Positions 17,692 to 27,737 of a stretch of DNA of 64,000 nt are shown here, piece after piece. The notes below the pieces were generated by a model. That model was not told where the DNA came from. It saw only the letters and a program-made list of their open reading frames with translations, and made no database searches. Position numbers and translations under genes: made by a program. The stretch covers positions 930,001 through 994,000 of the forward strand of contig NZ_CP043318.1 of NCBI RefSeq assembly GCF_001984825.2, given 5' to 3'. The number at the start of each line of letters is the position of its first letter. Position 1 is the first letter of the stretch. Source of the DNA: Enterobacter chengduensis. Lineage in GTDB: Bacteria > Pseudomonadota > Gammaproteobacteria > Enterobacterales > Enterobacteriaceae.

Positions 17692-18264
17692 TCATTCGTA
17701 GCTGAATTCAAACGTCACCACGGCTTCGAAATCGCCTGTGGTCATTTTGCCGGTTTGGGTTTCTTTCAGGGTCGCTACCAGTGGGACTTCCTTACTGGTG
17801 ATTTCCGCCGCGCTCCAGACCAGACGTTGAGAATCGGTAGTCGAGTTAATGGTAAACGGTGCGTTTGTCGCGGATGCACGGGCAATGGTGACGGCCGCAT
17901 AATCTGAACCACCGCTGGCGACGGGTTTCGAGTTGGTAATCCCCGTTGACAGATAGCCGCTTTGTGTACCTTTCACCGTGGTTTTCAGTGAGGTCAGCGA
18001 TGACGGACATTCAACGATCGCCAGCTTGAAGCTGGCTGTTGCCGTACCCGCCTGTACCTGGTCGAGACCAATTTTGCCTTGTGAGTCGCCGATTTTGATC
18101 GTCTGCTCGGTATCGGAACCTGAGCCGCCCACCAGTTTCATATCACAGGTGGTTTCCTTGATGTTGGCGATAAAGTTAACGTCAAGATCGGTGCTGCGTG
18201 CCGTCCCTGAGAGAGTCAGCGCTGTCACTGCAATGACAGACAGGCTGAGAAGCGTCTTTTTCAT
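17692..18264 (-). CDS. Minor fimbrial subunit (cluster 1)
   Basis: Pilin of 190 residues with a signal peptide (LLSLSVIAVTALTLSGTARS), the Cys pair (KETTCDMKL, IVECPSSL) and C-terminus FEFSYE. It is the first gene after the usher. AAGAGA precedes the ATG. Confidence 0.85.
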   Translation of the reverse strand: MKKTLLSLSVIAVTALTLSGTARSTDLDVNFIANIKETTCDMKLVGGSGSDTEQTIKIGDSQGKIGLDQVQAGTATASFKLAIVECPSSLTSLKTTVKGTQSGYLSTGITNSKPVASGGSDYAAVTIARASATNAPFTINSTTDSQRLVWSAAEITSKEVPLVATLKETQTGKMTTGDFEAVVTFEFSYE

Positions 18265-18287
18265 ATGATTTCTCTTGATTTCCCTGA

Positions 18288-20885
18288 TTACATTTCACAA
18301 GTTTGGTTATTGAGGAGGGTGATAAGCCCGGCTTTTTCTGCATCCGGTCTCAGCTGATAGCGCACCGTGCAGGAACCGTCCTTGTCACCACTCCAGACCA
18401 CGCGGAGCACGCCGCTGTTCTCGATGCCGCGAACATAGGCCTGGCCCGCCTGGCCAACTGTGCCCACAGATTCATTTTTTTCGTTCAGCACATCAGCGCC
18501 CAACGGAATAAAGCCGTTATCGTTGCGCTTAAGCTCCAGAATGACCGAACGTCCTTCGTCGGTTTCAAAATTCACCAGCACGACAGAACCGTTGCGCGGT
18601 ACGGTGGTGGCAGTGGTGTTTTTCACTTCAACGTCATTTTCGAGGGTACTGATATCCAGCGAAACCCGGTTTTCCCGATAGGGGGACATATACGGCAGAA
18701 TGCCGTACCCGGAGCCGTCAATCTTGCCTGCGCCATAGCCCACGCCGGCTCCTTTCGCACCGCTGGCCTTGACCACCGCGATGGAATCGTTATCGCCAAT
18801 GCTGCCTGGTGCAAAGGCGATACCGCCTGCGTGCGCTACCATGCCGCCGCTGTAGGAGGCGGAGAACTGCTTGCTGTTATCGTCACCAAATGAGGCGGAG
18901 AGGCCAAGTGGACCATAGCCGCTATTCAGCGAGCCATAGCCGCTGACCTGGTTCAGGTTGCCGTAGTCACCGCTGCTGGACGACGCGCTGACGGAGTAGC
19001 TGACCTTGCTGTCACTGGTGCTGCCACTGGCGGAACTGTTGAAGTTGGTGCCGCCTTTAAGATCGGAACGCAGGCCCATGTTGAGGTTAGAGAACCCCGC
19101 CATGCGTGAGTTATCCGGCGAGAAGACGCTCAGCGGCACGCTCAGGCTGAGGTAAACGCTGTCATCCTGCTTACCGCGCTGGTCGTAGGTGCGCTGCAAC
19201 GACAGGCTATAGCTACCGTAGGTAAAGCTGTTGTTGTAGCCCACGTTGTAGTTAGAGTTCGAGCCTTCCCCGTTCCAGTAATCCTGCCAGGTACCGCTAA
19301 CGTACAGTGAACCATAATCCTTTTTATCCGCCCTCAACGGCTGGTTGAGACTGATTTGGACCTGGTTTTTAGTACGCTGGAAGTCATCGTACAGCGCGGT
19401 ATTCGACGGGTAGCTACGGTTCGCATAGTTCTGCTGTTTGATGCTGTTGCTCAGCTGCGCGGCATCGTTCAGGCTCAGGTAGTCTTCCGTTGAGAAGCGA
19501 TAGGCCGCCACGTTGAACGAGGTATTCGTGATTTCGATGCGCTTGCTGTATGTCAGACGATAACTCTGCCCGCTACGCGTGCCCAGGTCTTCGATATCCG
19601 CATGCGACTGGGTAATATCCAACGCGAAGGCACCGATCCCGGTGTTCATCGCCAGGCCGACAATACCTGCATAGAAGTCCATGTCGGTGTACTGTGCACC
19701 CACATAGCCCGTGAAGGTGTTGTTGATGCCGTAGTAGAGCGTACCGTAGCCCACCTGAGGTTTGTCGATCAGCGAGTCGTCGTTGAGCTCACCCATGCCA
19801 ACATCCCAGCGCGAGGAGCCCGGGCGTAGCATCTGGGTAACGGACGAGAACGGCACGGTAAACGAGCGCTTGCTGCCGTCTGCCTCTTCTATGGTGACCA
19901 GCAGATCGTTACCGTAGCCCGTGGTGCTAAGATCGTTGATCTCAAACGCGCCCGGCGGTACGGAGGTTTCGTAAATTTTGTTGCCGCTCTGCGTGACGCT
20001 GACTTTGGCATTGCTGTTTGCCACGCCGCGAATCACCGGAGCGTACCCCGTCGTGCCGGTTGGCAGCATACGTTCGTCGCTGTAAAGGCGTGTGCCGCGC
20101 AGGCTTAACGAGTCGAAGGCTTCACCGTTGGTATAGGAGTCACCGATTATCCATTGCGCATCCAGGGCGGTGATGTCGCGCTGGAGATAAACGTCCTGGC
20201 TGTTGTAGTGCGTACCGTTGTCTTTATCCCAGTTCAGACTGCCGCGCGAGCGCAGGCGCCATGGTCCCATGTTGAGGCCATAGCGCAGGCCTGCATAGGC
20301 GCTTTCTGACGTTGAGCCGCTGTATTCACTGTGCCAGCCGTTGAGATCGTAAGACAGAAGCGCAGCCGGAATGCCGTTATCCCAGAGGGACGGATCGACA
20401 TAGCCTACCGGGCGCTTAATCACGTAGATCTGCGGGAAGTCGAGGTTCAACTCCTGCTTAGCACTGTCGTAGATTACCGACGCTTCAGGATAGAATTTTT
20501 TAACATCGACGCAGGTCTCGTTGTCGTCGTCGGCCAGCTCGTCGCCGAGTTTGCTTGCATCAACGCCGGCCTGTACGAGCAGTTGCTTCGTGATACACGG
20601 CGTCGCGCGCGGCGTTCCGTTATCTTTAAAGACAACATTGGCCGTCAATTTTAACGTGCCGTTTAAATTGATTTTGGTACGGTAAGTCCCCGGAGATACC
20701 GGGTTACCGTGCGCAAAACGGCTTACGTCAATATTCGTACTGCCAGAAAGAAGAAACTGATCGTTAAACTCGACCGTATCTTCATTTTCCGGCGCGGTCT
20801 TGGTCGCTTCGTTATTTTCAGCACAAACATGTAAGGGGAATGCCGTGCCGATCGCAAGGCATAAAAGAGAACGTCGGAACACCAT
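18288..20885 (-). CDS. Outer-membrane fimbrial usher (cluster 1, HtrE-like)
   Basis: Assembly platform of 865 residues in the outer membrane. A signal peptide (LCLAIGTAFPLHVCA) is followed by the N-terminal chaperone-binding domain (VEFNDQFLLSG; SRFAHGNPVSPGTYR), a 24-strand barrel with plug, and C-terminal domains with the conserved Cys pair (GSCTVRY, NNQTCEM). The motif VPPGAFEINDLSTTGYGNDL is the usual usher signature. By eye it resembles E. coli HtrE of the yad cluster more than FimD. It is intact. Confidence 0.93.
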   Translation of the reverse strand: MVFRRSLLCLAIGTAFPLHVCAENNEATKTAPENEDTVEFNDQFLLSGSTNIDVSRFAHGNPVSPGTYRTKINLNGTLKLTANVVFKDNGTPRATPCITKQLLVQAGVDASKLGDELADDDNETCVDVKKFYPEASVIYDSAKQELNLDFPQIYVIKRPVGYVDPSLWDNGIPAALLSYDLNGWHSEYSGSTSESAYAGLRYGLNMGPWRLRSRGSLNWDKDNGTHYNSQDVYLQRDITALDAQWIIGDSYTNGEAFDSLSLRGTRLYSDERMLPTGTTGYAPVIRGVANSNAKVSVTQSGNKIYETSVPPGAFEINDLSTTGYGNDLLVTIEEADGSKRSFTVPFSSVTQMLRPGSSRWDVGMGELNDDSLIDKPQVGYGTLYYGINNTFTGYVGAQYTDMDFYAGIVGLAMNTGIGAFALDITQSHADIEDLGTRSGQSYRLTYSKRIEITNTSFNVAAYRFSTEDYLSLNDAAQLSNSIKQQNYANRSYPSNTALYDDFQRTKNQVQISLNQPLRADKKDYGSLYVSGTWQDYWNGEGSNSNYNVGYNNSFTYGSYSLSLQRTYDQRGKQDDSVYLSLSVPLSVFSPDNSRMAGFSNLNMGLRSDLKGGTNFNSSASGSTSDSKVSYSVSASSSSGDYGNLNQVSGYGSLNSGYGPLGLSASFGDDNSKQFSASYSGGMVAHAGGIAFAPGSIGDNDSIAVVKASGAKGAGVGYGAGKIDGSGYGILPYMSPYRENRVSLDISTLENDVEVKNTTATTVPRNGSVVLVNFETDEGRSVILELKRNDNGFIPLGADVLNEKNESVGTVGQAGQAYVRGIENSGVLRVVWSGDKDGSCTVRYQLRPDAEKAGLITLLNNQTCEM

Positions 20886-20961
20886 GGCACATCCATTTAT
20901 CAGTGCGGATAAAAAATATCCGCAGACTTCATGCTATCTATCGTTATATTTCGCGAAGGAA

Positions 20962-21705
20962 TTACTTCAGCGTGGTTTCGTGGTTGTCGACGCCGCCGTG
21001 ATCGTTGATCGTTTCGTATGCCACTTTACCGGTCGTGGTGGTAGTTAATCCTTTGACCATCATGGCTTTCTCGCTGAAAGGCAGTACAGACTGGTGCGCG
21101 ACCTCATAGGTCTTTTGACCCGACTTAAGCTTCACCATTGAAATGGCGACGTTGTATGGCGAGTCGTTATGGGCGACGAGGCTGACGCCGTTGCCTTCTT
21201 TCTTCATGGTCCAGGTAACATGATCGGCGGCGTCCAGCGCGTTGCCTTTCAGTCCGTCTGGGCGGAAGAAGAATTTAATGCGGGTGCGAAACGCCAGCTG
21301 GAGTTGGTTTGTGTTTTCGGCGTTGGCATTTTTAGGTTTTGGTGGAATTTCCAACACGTTAAACCAGAACAGCGATTCGCGGTCTTTTGGCAGCGAATGA
21401 CCCATGTAGGTGATACGCAGAGACTGACCTTGCTTAGGATCGATACGTGAAACCGGCGGGGTGATCACGAACGGTAACTTAAGTTCTTCTGGGTTTGTTT
21501 CGTCACGACCGTCGTCCAGCCAGGATTGAACCAGCAGAGGTTTTCCCCCACGGTTATCCAGGTTAACGATCACGTCTTTTGATGATTCAGGATAAACAAT
21601 ACGAGTGCCAGAAATAACGATATCAGCACTGGCGTGTGATGCTGCAAATACAGCAGTAGTAAACAGCGCGGTCTTTAATCCTTTAATTACGGATGCGTTT
21701 AACAT
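20962..21705 (-). CDS. Periplasmic fimbrial chaperone (cluster 1)
   Basis: PapD-like chaperone of 247 residues with a signal peptide ending HASA and two immunoglobulin-like domains. Signatures include GTRIVYPESSKDVIV, LPFVITPPVSRI, LPKDRESLFWFNVLEIPP and TRIKFFFRP. The short F1-G1 region places it in the FGS group. It donates a strand to pilins and delivers them to the usher. AGGAAG precedes the ATG. The upstream gap holds a hairpin that may set the pilin-to-chaperone ratio. Confidence 0.93.
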   Translation of the reverse strand: MLNASVIKGLKTALFTTAVFAASHASADIVISGTRIVYPESSKDVIVNLDNRGGKPLLVQSWLDDGRDETNPEELKLPFVITPPVSRIDPKQGQSLRITYMGHSLPKDRESLFWFNVLEIPPKPKNANAENTNQLQLAFRTRIKFFFRPDGLKGNALDAADHVTWTMKKEGNGVSLVAHNDSPYNVAISMVKLKSGQKTYEVAHQSVLPFSEKAMMVKGLTTTTTGKVAYETINDHGGVDNHETTLK

Positions 21706-21735
21706 TTTTCCACTTCCTGTTGGAATGATACGAAT

Positions 21736-21757
21736 AATCCCCCGAAAGCGGGGGATT
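21736..21757 (-). terminator. Hairpin between major pilin and chaperone genes (attenuator or 3' stabiliser)
   Basis: AATCCCCC and GGGGGATT are perfect 8-base arms around GAAAGC. On the minus strand it follows the pilin stop codon and is trailed by ATTATTCG, not a full T-run. It is more likely a partial terminator or processing/stability stem, as known after papA and fimA. Confidence 0.65.
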
Positions 21758-21783
21758 AATTACAACTTAACTAAACGAATGGA

Positions 21784-22398
21784 TTATTCGTAGATCATGG
21801 TGAAGGCAACCTGTGCCTGCACGGTACCCGCGGTTACTGGGTTAGTGGTTTTATCCCAGCCTTGACCCTGAGTGTAAGCCACTTTGTAGTACAGGTTAGC
21901 AGCACCGTTTGCATCAACAGTTGCCTGCTGGGTATTGTTGGTCTGGTCAACTTTTACCACGTCAGTTTTGGTGTTGCCGTCGTTGCTCAGCACCAGGTTA
22001 ACGTTTTTCGCTGCGCCTTTAGCGTTTGCTGGTGGAACCAGCAGGCCGCCTTCGGTAGAAGAAGAACCCGCCCAGGAGTTGAACTGTGCAGATGCTTTAG
22101 CAACGGTATCAGCATCACAACCGGTCAGTGACAGGTTGAATTTCTTCTGGCCCAGGGTGCTGGTAGTACCCAGTGCAGTGGTGCCAAAATCAGCAACAGA
22201 TACGGTGTCCAGCGTTACGTCGAAATCGTTACCATTCTGGTCGATTTTCTGATCCAGGGAAACTTTACAGGTAGTGTTAGAAACCATACCGTGGAAAGTG
22301 ATAGTACCTGTGTCACTTGGAATTTCCGCTGCAACTGCAGAACCTGCGCTCAGAGCCAGTGCAATTGCCATACCCATGCCAACTTTTTTAAAAGACAT
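21784..22398 (-). CDS. Major fimbrial subunit (cluster 1)
   Basis: First gene of cluster 1 and probable rod pilin. It has 204 residues from the ATG at 22398; the signal peptide (MGMAIALALSAGSAVAA) is followed by the donor-strand region (SDTGTITFHG), the Cys pair (SNTTCKVSL, TGCDADT) and C-terminus FTMIYE. An ATG four codons upstream is possible, but GGATA sits better for 22398. The gene uses codons of highly expressed genes (CTG, GGT, GAA), fitting a structural pilin. Confidence 0.9.
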   Translation of the reverse strand: MSFKKVGMGMAIALALSAGSAVAAEIPSDTGTITFHGMVSNTTCKVSLDQKIDQNGNDFDVTLDTVSVADFGTTALGTTSTLGQKKFNLSLTGCDADTVAKASAQFNSWAGSSSTEGGLLVPPANAKGAAKNVNLVLSNDGNTKTDVVKVDQTNNTQQATVDANGAANLYYKVAYTQGQGWDKTTNPVTAGTVQAQVAFTMIYE

Positions 22399-22432
22399 AC
22401 AAATATCCATATTTTGAGGTTAATATATTTAA

Positions 22433-22460
22433 ATTAATAACTTAATATAAAGTTATTAAT
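22433..22460. repeat. Inverted repeat upstream of major pilin gene
   Basis: ATTAATAACTT and AAGTTATTAAT are perfect arms with a 6-base loop, 35 bases upstream of the pilin start. It could be an operator or a leader hairpin. Confidence 0.6.
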
Positions 22461-22679
22461 TGACAGCCTGAAATTTTATTTCGGGGTGGATTTTAGGGTT
22501 TTTTTTGAGACAGCGATAGTCAAAGGGGGTGATTAAAACTGCAGGTTGGTTTAAGTATTTCTTAATAGGTGAGGGCTATGCGTTTATATTATGTAAGGAA
22601 ATCATATAAAATTTATTATGTTATATATTTAATTTATTGATTGGCCCGTTAATAAGCGCGATTTGCGCAAAAAAAGATT

Positions 22680-22717
22680 GGACTCATTTTTATGGTGAAT
22701 GAAATTAAAATGAGTCC
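22680..22717 (-). terminator. Terminator after panD
   Basis: Perfect 11-base arms GGACTCATTTT and AAAATGAGTCC with a 16-base loop. Read on the minus strand it lies 9 bases after the panD stop codon and is followed by AATCTTTTTTT. Confidence 0.8.
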
Positions 22718-22726
22718 ACGGAAAAA

Positions 22727-23107
22727 TTAGGCAACCTGAACCGGAATCGCCTTCGCGGTGCGCTTCATTTCATTGTCGCCTTCAAAGTAGGCAACTTTTG
22801 GCTGCCAGCGACGCGCCTCTTCGTCAGACATCATCACGAAGCTGGCGATGATCACGATATCGCCCACGTCCGCGCAGTGCGCTGCCGCGCCGTTAACGGA
22901 GATGATTTTTGACCCGCGCTCGGCGGCAATGGCATAGGTGGAGAAGCGTTTGCCGTTGTTGACGTTCCAGATATCAATGGCTTCGTTTTCAAGAATACCC
23001 GCCGCGTCGAGGAAATCCTGGTCGATGGCGCAGGAGCCTTCATAGTGCAGGTCTGCCTGTGTGACTTTTACACGGTGAAGCTTACCTTGCAGCATTTTGC
23101 GAATCAT
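22727..23107 (-). CDS. panD: Aspartate 1-decarboxylase proenzyme
   Basis: Makes beta-alanine from aspartate for pantothenate. The 126-residue proenzyme shows the self-cleavage site Gly24-Ser25 ([12 protein letters not shown]), which creates the pyruvoyl group on Ser25. It lies 33 bases after panC. The intervening gene yadD of E. coli K-12 is absent. Confidence 0.97.
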   Translation of the reverse strand: MIRKMLQGKLHRVKVTQADLHYEGSCAIDQDFLDAAGILENEAIDIWNVNNGKRFSTYAIAAERGSKIISVNGAAAHCADVGDIVIIASFVMMSDEEARRWQPKVAYFEGDNEMKRTAKAIPVQVA

Positions 23108-23140
23108 TACGTTTACCTTTTCTCTTCCGGCCAGGAAAAC

Positions 23141-23992
23141 CTACGCCAGTTCAACCACTTTGTTGTCGATTAGGCGGGCTTGACCAAGCCATGCCGCCAC
23201 CAGAATGACCGCACGTTTGCTGGTCTGTACAAGCTCCAGAAGCGTGTCGGCATCGCGAATTTGAATATCATCAGCGCGGAAGCCTTTATCGTTCAGCGCC
23301 TGTTCAGCGAGGGCGATAATCTCTTCTGCCGCCAGCTCTTTTGCCAGAAGCTGCTCCGCCATGGCGTTCATGACCTTGCTTAAGCCCGGGGCGATTTTAC
23401 GCTGGTCGGCGGTCAGGTAGCCATTTCGCGAGCTGAGCGCCAGGCCGTCTTTGGCGCGCACAATCGGTACGCCGACAATCTCGATATCGTAACCCATATC
23501 CGCCACCATCTTGCGGATCAGCGCCAGCTGCTGGAAATCTTTCTCGCCAAAACAGGCCACGTCCGGCTGTACCAGGTTGAACAGCTTGCTGACGATGGTC
23601 GACACGCCGCGGAAATGGCCCGGGCGGCTGGCGCCTTCGAGCATGGTGGAAATGCCCGGTACGTCAACGTAAGTGGCCTCATCGGTGCCCTGAGGGTAGA
23701 CGTCCGACGGCGCCGGAGAGAAGACAATATCCGCATGGCGTTTTTTGAGCTTCTCGCAATCTTCCTGCAGGGTGCGCGGGTAGCGCGCCAGGTCGTCGGC
23801 GCGGTCAAACTGCATGGGGTTTACGAAGATACTGACCACCACGATATCCGCGCGGGCTCTGGCTTCGTCGACCAGCTTCATATGGCCGTCATGCAGGTTG
23901 CCCATGGTCGGGACCAGTGCGATACGTTTACCTTCCTGACGCGCGCGGCGGATATGCTGGCGAAGCAGCGGCAGGGTTTCAATGATTAGCAC
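23141..23992 (-). CDS. panC: Pantothenate synthetase
   Basis: ATP-dependent condensation of pantoate with beta-alanine; 283 residues as in E. coli. The nucleotidyl-transferase motifs [11 protein letters not shown] and [10 protein letters not shown] (KMSKS-like region) are present. It lies 11 bases after panB and 33 bases before panD, in a panBCD operon. Confidence 0.97.
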   Translation of the reverse strand: MLIIETLPLLRQHIRRARQEGKRIALVPTMGNLHDGHMKLVDEARARADIVVVSIFVNPMQFDRADDLARYPRTLQEDCEKLKKRHADIVFSPAPSDVYPQGTDEATYVDVPGISTMLEGASRPGHFRGVSTIVSKLFNLVQPDVACFGEKDFQQLALIRKMVADMGYDIEIVGVPIVRAKDGLALSSRNGYLTADQRKIAPGLSKVMNAMAEQLLAKELAAEEIIALAEQALNDKGFRADDIQIRDADTLLELVQTSKRAVILVAAWLGQARLIDNKVVELA

Positions 23993-24003
23993 AACGAGAC
24001 TCC

Positions 24004-24795
24004 TTAATGGAAACTGTGTTCTTCACCCGGGTAAACACCGGATTCAACGTCGGCAATATACTGCCTGACCGCGGCGCGCATGTCGCCCGCTTCGGTGAGG
24101 AAATTTTTGGCAAACTTCGGAATATGCCCGCCGGTGATGCCAAAGGCGTCGTGCATTACCAGAATCTGGCCGTCGGTGACGTTGCCCGCACCAATACCAA
24201 TGACCGGAATGGACAGCGCGTCGGTGATACGCTTCGCCAGCTCAACCGGCACGCACTCCAGCACCAGCAGCTGGGCACCCGCGGCTTCCAGCGCCAGGGC
24301 ATCATCAAACAGCGTCTGGGCGGCGTCACCGCGGCCCTGTACCTTATATCCACCAAAGATGTTGACGGATTGCGGCGTCAGGCCCAAATGGCCGCACACC
24401 GGCACGGCGCGTTCGGTGAGCATTTTCACCGTCTCCACCAGCCAGGCGCCACCCTCAATTTTGACCATATTAGCACCGGCACGCATCACAGCCGCCGCGT
24501 TTTCAAACGCCTGCTCCGGCGTGGCGTAGGCCATAAACGGCAGATCGGAGAGCAGCAGGCAGGCTGGAGCACCCCGGCGCACGGCGCGGGTATGGTAAGC
24601 GATATCCTCAACCGTGACCGGCAGGGTGGAATCATGTCCTTGTACCGTCATCCCTAACGAATCTCCCACCAGCATGACGTTGATACCCTCTTCGGCAAAG
24701 AGTTTGGCGAAGCTGTAGTCATACGCGGTGATGGTGGCGAAGCGTTTTTTTTCCTGTTTGCATTTCTGCAGTAAGGAGATGGTGGTTGGTTTCAT
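24004..24795 (-). CDS. panB: 3-methyl-2-oxobutanoate hydroxymethyltransferase
   Basis: First committed step of pantothenate synthesis: ketoisovalerate plus methylene-tetrahydrofolate gives ketopantoate. It has 263 residues (E. coli 264). The TIM-barrel motifs [20 protein letters not shown] and [13 protein letters not shown] are intact. First gene of panBCD; 122 bases separate it from folK, enough for its own promoter. Confidence 0.97.
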   Translation of the reverse strand: MKPTTISLLQKCKQEKKRFATITAYDYSFAKLFAEEGINVMLVGDSLGMTVQGHDSTLPVTVEDIAYHTRAVRRGAPACLLLSDLPFMAYATPEQAFENAAAVMRAGANMVKIEGGAWLVETVKMLTERAVPVCGHLGLTPQSVNIFGGYKVQGRGDAAQTLFDDALALEAAGAQLLVLECVPVELAKRITDALSIPVIGIGAGNVTDGQILVMHDAFGITGGHIPKFAKNFLTEAGDMRAAVRQYIADVESGVYPGEEHSFH

Positions 24796-24918
24796 ACTGT
24801 TTCCTGATAGCCCAAAAGCGAATCTTTGCGCATTCTAACAGTAACATTCGAGGGAACAATGATTTTAGGCAACCGATTAACCACAATTATTTCGCGGTCA
24901 ATCGGTGGGTGGAGAGGA

Positions 24919-25398
24919 TCACCAGAGTGCGGGTTTTTCCGCGTTGAGGTTTTCCAAAATGGTCTTTAGCGAGGTACCGTCCGGGAAAGTAAGATCGGGA
25001 GCGACTTCAAAGAGCGGCCAGAGCATAAACCCGCGGTTTTTCATGTCGTAATGCGGAACGGTGAGGCGATCGGTATGAATAACCTCATGACCAAACAGCA
25101 TAATATCGAGATCGAGGGTGCGCGGACCCCAGCGTTCGGCTTTGCGCACGCGTCCCTGCTGTAGCTCGATGCGCTGGGTGTTATCCAGCAGCGCTTCTAC
25201 CTCGAGGCCTGTTTCCAGCACCACGGCAGCGTTCAGGTAATCAGGCTGATCCTGCGGGCCCAGCGGCGGCGTGCGGTAGAACGAGGAGACCGCCACGATC
25301 TGACTCTGTGGGATCTCGCCCAGCGCCTGTACGGCAGCATTAACCTGCTCCAGCGGAGAGGCTAAATTACTGCCGATGGCGATATACGCGAGGGTCAT
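24919..25398 (-). CDS. folK: 6-hydroxymethyl-7,8-dihydropterin pyrophosphokinase
   Basis: Pyrophosphorylates hydroxymethyl-dihydropterin in folate synthesis. 159 residues as in E. coli. Key parts are visible: [35 protein letters not shown] and [12 protein letters not shown]. It overlaps the end of pcnB by 4 bases, indicating a coupled pcnB-folK operon. Confidence 0.96.
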   Translation of the reverse strand: MTLAYIAIGSNLASPLEQVNAAVQALGEIPQSQIVAVSSFYRTPPLGPQDQPDYLNAAVVLETGLEVEALLDNTQRIELQQGRVRKAERWGPRTLDLDIMLFGHEVIHTDRLTVPHYDMKNRGFMLWPLFEVAPDLTFPDGTSLKTILENLNAEKPALW

Positions 25399-26792
25399 GC
25401 TGTCCCTTCACGACGCGGCGCGCGCTTGCGCGGACGACGATGGCGGCGACGCGGTTCCGGCTCTTCATCCAGCCCGGTAAGCATATCTTTTTGCTCCGGC
25501 GGGGCGGAGACCTGGAATTCGGCCCACCACTGTGACAGGCGCTGCAGCTCCTGGTTTCTTTCAATTTCGGCCCGCAGCGACAGCAGATCGAACGCGGCGC
25601 GGAATTTAGGATGCTCCATCAGCTTCCAGGCGCGTTTGCCCTGACGACGGGACATGCGCAGCTGAAGCTGCCAGATATCGCGCACCAGGGTGGTAATACG
25701 TTTCGGAATGGCGAGCGTGCGGCACCCTTCGTCCAGCACGTCGTTGGCGGCCAGCGCGAAGGCATCGTAATAGGCGAGCCCGCTCTCCTGGGTAATGCGC
25801 TGTGCCGTTTCCAGCAGCGGATACCAGAACATCGCCGCAAACAGGAACGCCGGGTTCACGCGCATGTCGTTGCGAATGCGGGTGTCGGTGTTTTTCAGCA
25901 CCTGCGCAATCATCCGCTCCATTGGGCTGTCACCGTTTTCGGTGAAGTAGCGGGTAATGGTCGGGAACAGCGGCTGGAACAGGTTGTATTCGCGCAGCAG
26001 GTTATAGGTGTCAAAGCCGTGACCGGCCTGCAGCAGCTTCAGCGCCTCTTCAAACAGGCGGGCAGGCGGCACGTCGTTGATCAGCGTCGCCAGACGCGGA
26101 ATAGGCTCTGCCGTTTCCGGGCTGATGCGCATATTGAGCTTGGCGGCGAAACGCACGGCGCGCAGCATGCGCACGGGATCTTCACGGTAGCGCGTTTCCG
26201 GCGTGCCGATCAGGCGAATCAGACCCTCTTTCAGGTCCTGCATACCGCCGACGTAGTCGCGCACGGTGAAATCCGCCACGCTGTAATACAGGCTGTTGAT
26301 GGTGAAATCGCGACGCTGGGCATCTTCTTCGATAGAGCCGAAGATATTGTCGCGCAGCAGCATGCCGTTCTGGCCGCGCTGCGACGTGGTGCGATCGGAC
26401 GCGCCCGCTTCGTGGTGGCCGCGGAAGGTCGCCACTTCGATAATTTCCGGCCCAAACATCACGTGAGCCAGGCGGAAGCGGCGGCCAACGAGACGGCAGT
26501 TGCGGAATAATTTGCGCACCTGCTCAGGCGTGGCGCTGGTCGTCACGTCGAAATCTTTGGGTTTTTTGCCCAGCAGTAAATCACGCACTCCACCGCCCAC
26601 GAGATAGGCCTCGTAGCCCGCTTTATTCAGACGATAGAGCACCTTGAGGGCATTTTCACTGATATCTTTGCGGGAAATAGTGTGCTGCTCACGCGGAATA
26701 ACCGACATGTGTGGCTGCGCAATAGCATCGTTCGCCATGCTCTCTTCGCGGCTTAGCACTTTACGGCAAAAATTAGCGACTCGGGTAAAAAT
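25395..26792 (-). CDS. pcnB: Poly(A) polymerase I (AUU start)
   Basis: Adds 3' poly(A) tails that speed RNA decay and control plasmid copy number. From the ATT at 26792 the protein has 465 residues, the E. coli length, beginning [18 protein letters not shown]. coli pcnB is a known case of an inefficient AUU start, and the same codon is conserved here, preceded by GAGGTG at about 5 bases. A GTG twelve codons in (26759) would give a shorter protein. The nucleotidyltransferase motif [12 protein letters not shown] with KDFDVTT, the RNA-binding domain and a basic Arg-rich C-terminus are present. Confidence 0.93.
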   Translation of the reverse strand: MFTRVANFCRKVLSREESMANDAIAQPHMSVIPREQHTISRKDISENALKVLYRLNKAGYEAYLVGGGVRDLLLGKKPKDFDVTTSATPEQVRKLFRNCRLVGRRFRLAHVMFGPEIIEVATFRGHHEAGASDRTTSQRGQNGMLLRDNIFGSIEEDAQRRDFTINSLYYSVADFTVRDYVGGMQDLKEGLIRLIGTPETRYREDPVRMLRAVRFAAKLNMRISPETAEPIPRLATLINDVPPARLFEEALKLLQAGHGFDTYNLLREYNLFQPLFPTITRYFTENGDSPMERMIAQVLKNTDTRIRNDMRVNPAFLFAAMFWYPLLETAQRITQESGLAYYDAFALAANDVLDEGCRTLAIPKRITTLVRDIWQLQLRMSRRQGKRAWKLMEHPKFRAAFDLLSLRAEIERNQELQRLSQWWAEFQVSAPPEQKDMLTGLDEEPEPRRRHRRPRKRAPRREGTA

Positions 26793-26834
26793 GGTACACC
26801 TCGTAGTGTGTTTTGTTATGAAAAAAGCGGCTAA

Positions 26835-27725
26835 TCATAGCTCAGCGCAACGCATTTGAGAATGCTGGATTTTTGGCACCGCCGCGAGCGTCCAGTTGGC
26901 AACGGCCATTTTCAGCAGTTCGTCAATATGCAGATCCTGCCATTCGTTGGTTACATTCTGGTTGAGAAATCGCAGCGCGTCGATCAAAACAGGACGCGGA
27001 TCGCCGTCCGGCAGGGCCGGGGCGTGGTTCTGCTTTGACAATTTTAAGCCCTGCGCATTGACCGCCAGCGGCAGATGAATATAGTCCGGCGCCGTCCAGC
27101 CAAACCGGTGATACAGCGAGATTTGCCGCACGGTCGGCTCGACCAGATCCGCCCCGCGCACAATTTCCGTCACGCCCTGAAAACGATCGTCCACCACCAC
27201 GGCAAGGTTGTAGGCGAACAGGCCATCACGACGGTGAATAATAAAATCTTCACGCGCGAGACGTTCATCGGCATGGATCTCGCCGGAGAGTAAATCGTTA
27301 AAGCGCGTCACCGGGGAGCGCTGCTTAATACGCACGGCGGCGTTTTCCGGAGGGTGGTTAAGCGTGCGGCAGTGGCCGTCATAGACGCCCCCCACGCTCT
27401 GGATACGCGCACGGGTGCAGGTGCAGTTATAGGAAAGCCCCTGCTCAGCGAGCCAGGCCAGACGTTCCCGATACGCTTCGTGGCGTTTTGACTGCCACAG
27501 AACCTCGTCATCCCAGTGAAGACCGTAATGTTCCAGCTGACGCAGAATCGTCTCTGCTGCACCGGGAACTTCACGCGGAGGGTCAATATCTTCAATGCGG
27601 ACGAGCCATTTTCCCCGACGGGCGCGAGCCTGCAGGTAGCTGCCGAGCGCGGCAATTAATGAGCCGAAGTGTAATGCACCGGAAGGAGATGGCGCGAAGC
27701 GCCCAATATAGTGTGATTCAGACAT
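26835..27725 (-). CDS. gluQ: Glutamyl-queuosine tRNA(Asp) synthetase
   Basis: Truncated GluRS paralogue that charges the queuosine of tRNA(Asp) with glutamate. It has 296 residues from the ATG at 27725 ([16 protein letters not shown]). The HIGH-like signature [14 protein letters not shown], the KMSK-like LKLSKQ and the zinc site Cys101, Cys103, Tyr115 and Cys119 are intact. The anticodon-binding domain of GluRS is absent, as normal for the family. It lies after dksA with a weak terminator between, so read-through from dksA is likely. Confidence 0.95.
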   Translation of the reverse strand: MSESHYIGRFAPSPSGALHFGSLIAALGSYLQARARRGKWLVRIEDIDPPREVPGAAETILRQLEHYGLHWDDEVLWQSKRHEAYRERLAWLAEQGLSYNCTCTRARIQSVGGVYDGHCRTLNHPPENAAVRIKQRSPVTRFNDLLSGEIHADERLAREDFIIHRRDGLFAYNLAVVVDDRFQGVTEIVRGADLVEPTVRQISLYHRFGWTAPDYIHLPLAVNAQGLKLSKQNHAPALPDGDPRPVLIDALRFLNQNVTNEWQDLHIDELLKMAVANWTLAAVPKIQHSQMRCAEL

Positions 27726-27737
27726 ATCAACGGTAAC

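Larger units (their letters stand above)
22399..22726. promoter_or_regulatory. A+T-rich promoter region of fimbrial cluster 1 and panD 3' region
   Basis: 328 bases, strongly A+T-rich, without a supportable gene. It holds the leftward fimbrial promoter, a perfect 11-base inverted repeat (22433-22443 with 22450-22460) and, at its right end, the panD terminator. The base composition is what H-NS-silenced fimbrial promoters look like. There is no second copy of the palindrome that would make a fim-like invertible switch. Confidence 0.6.

Noticed and set aside
22399..22726. Invertible fim-type promoter switch upstream of fimbrial cluster 1
   Set aside because: Only one short palindrome is present, no pair of separated inverted repeats, and no recombinase gene is nearby.
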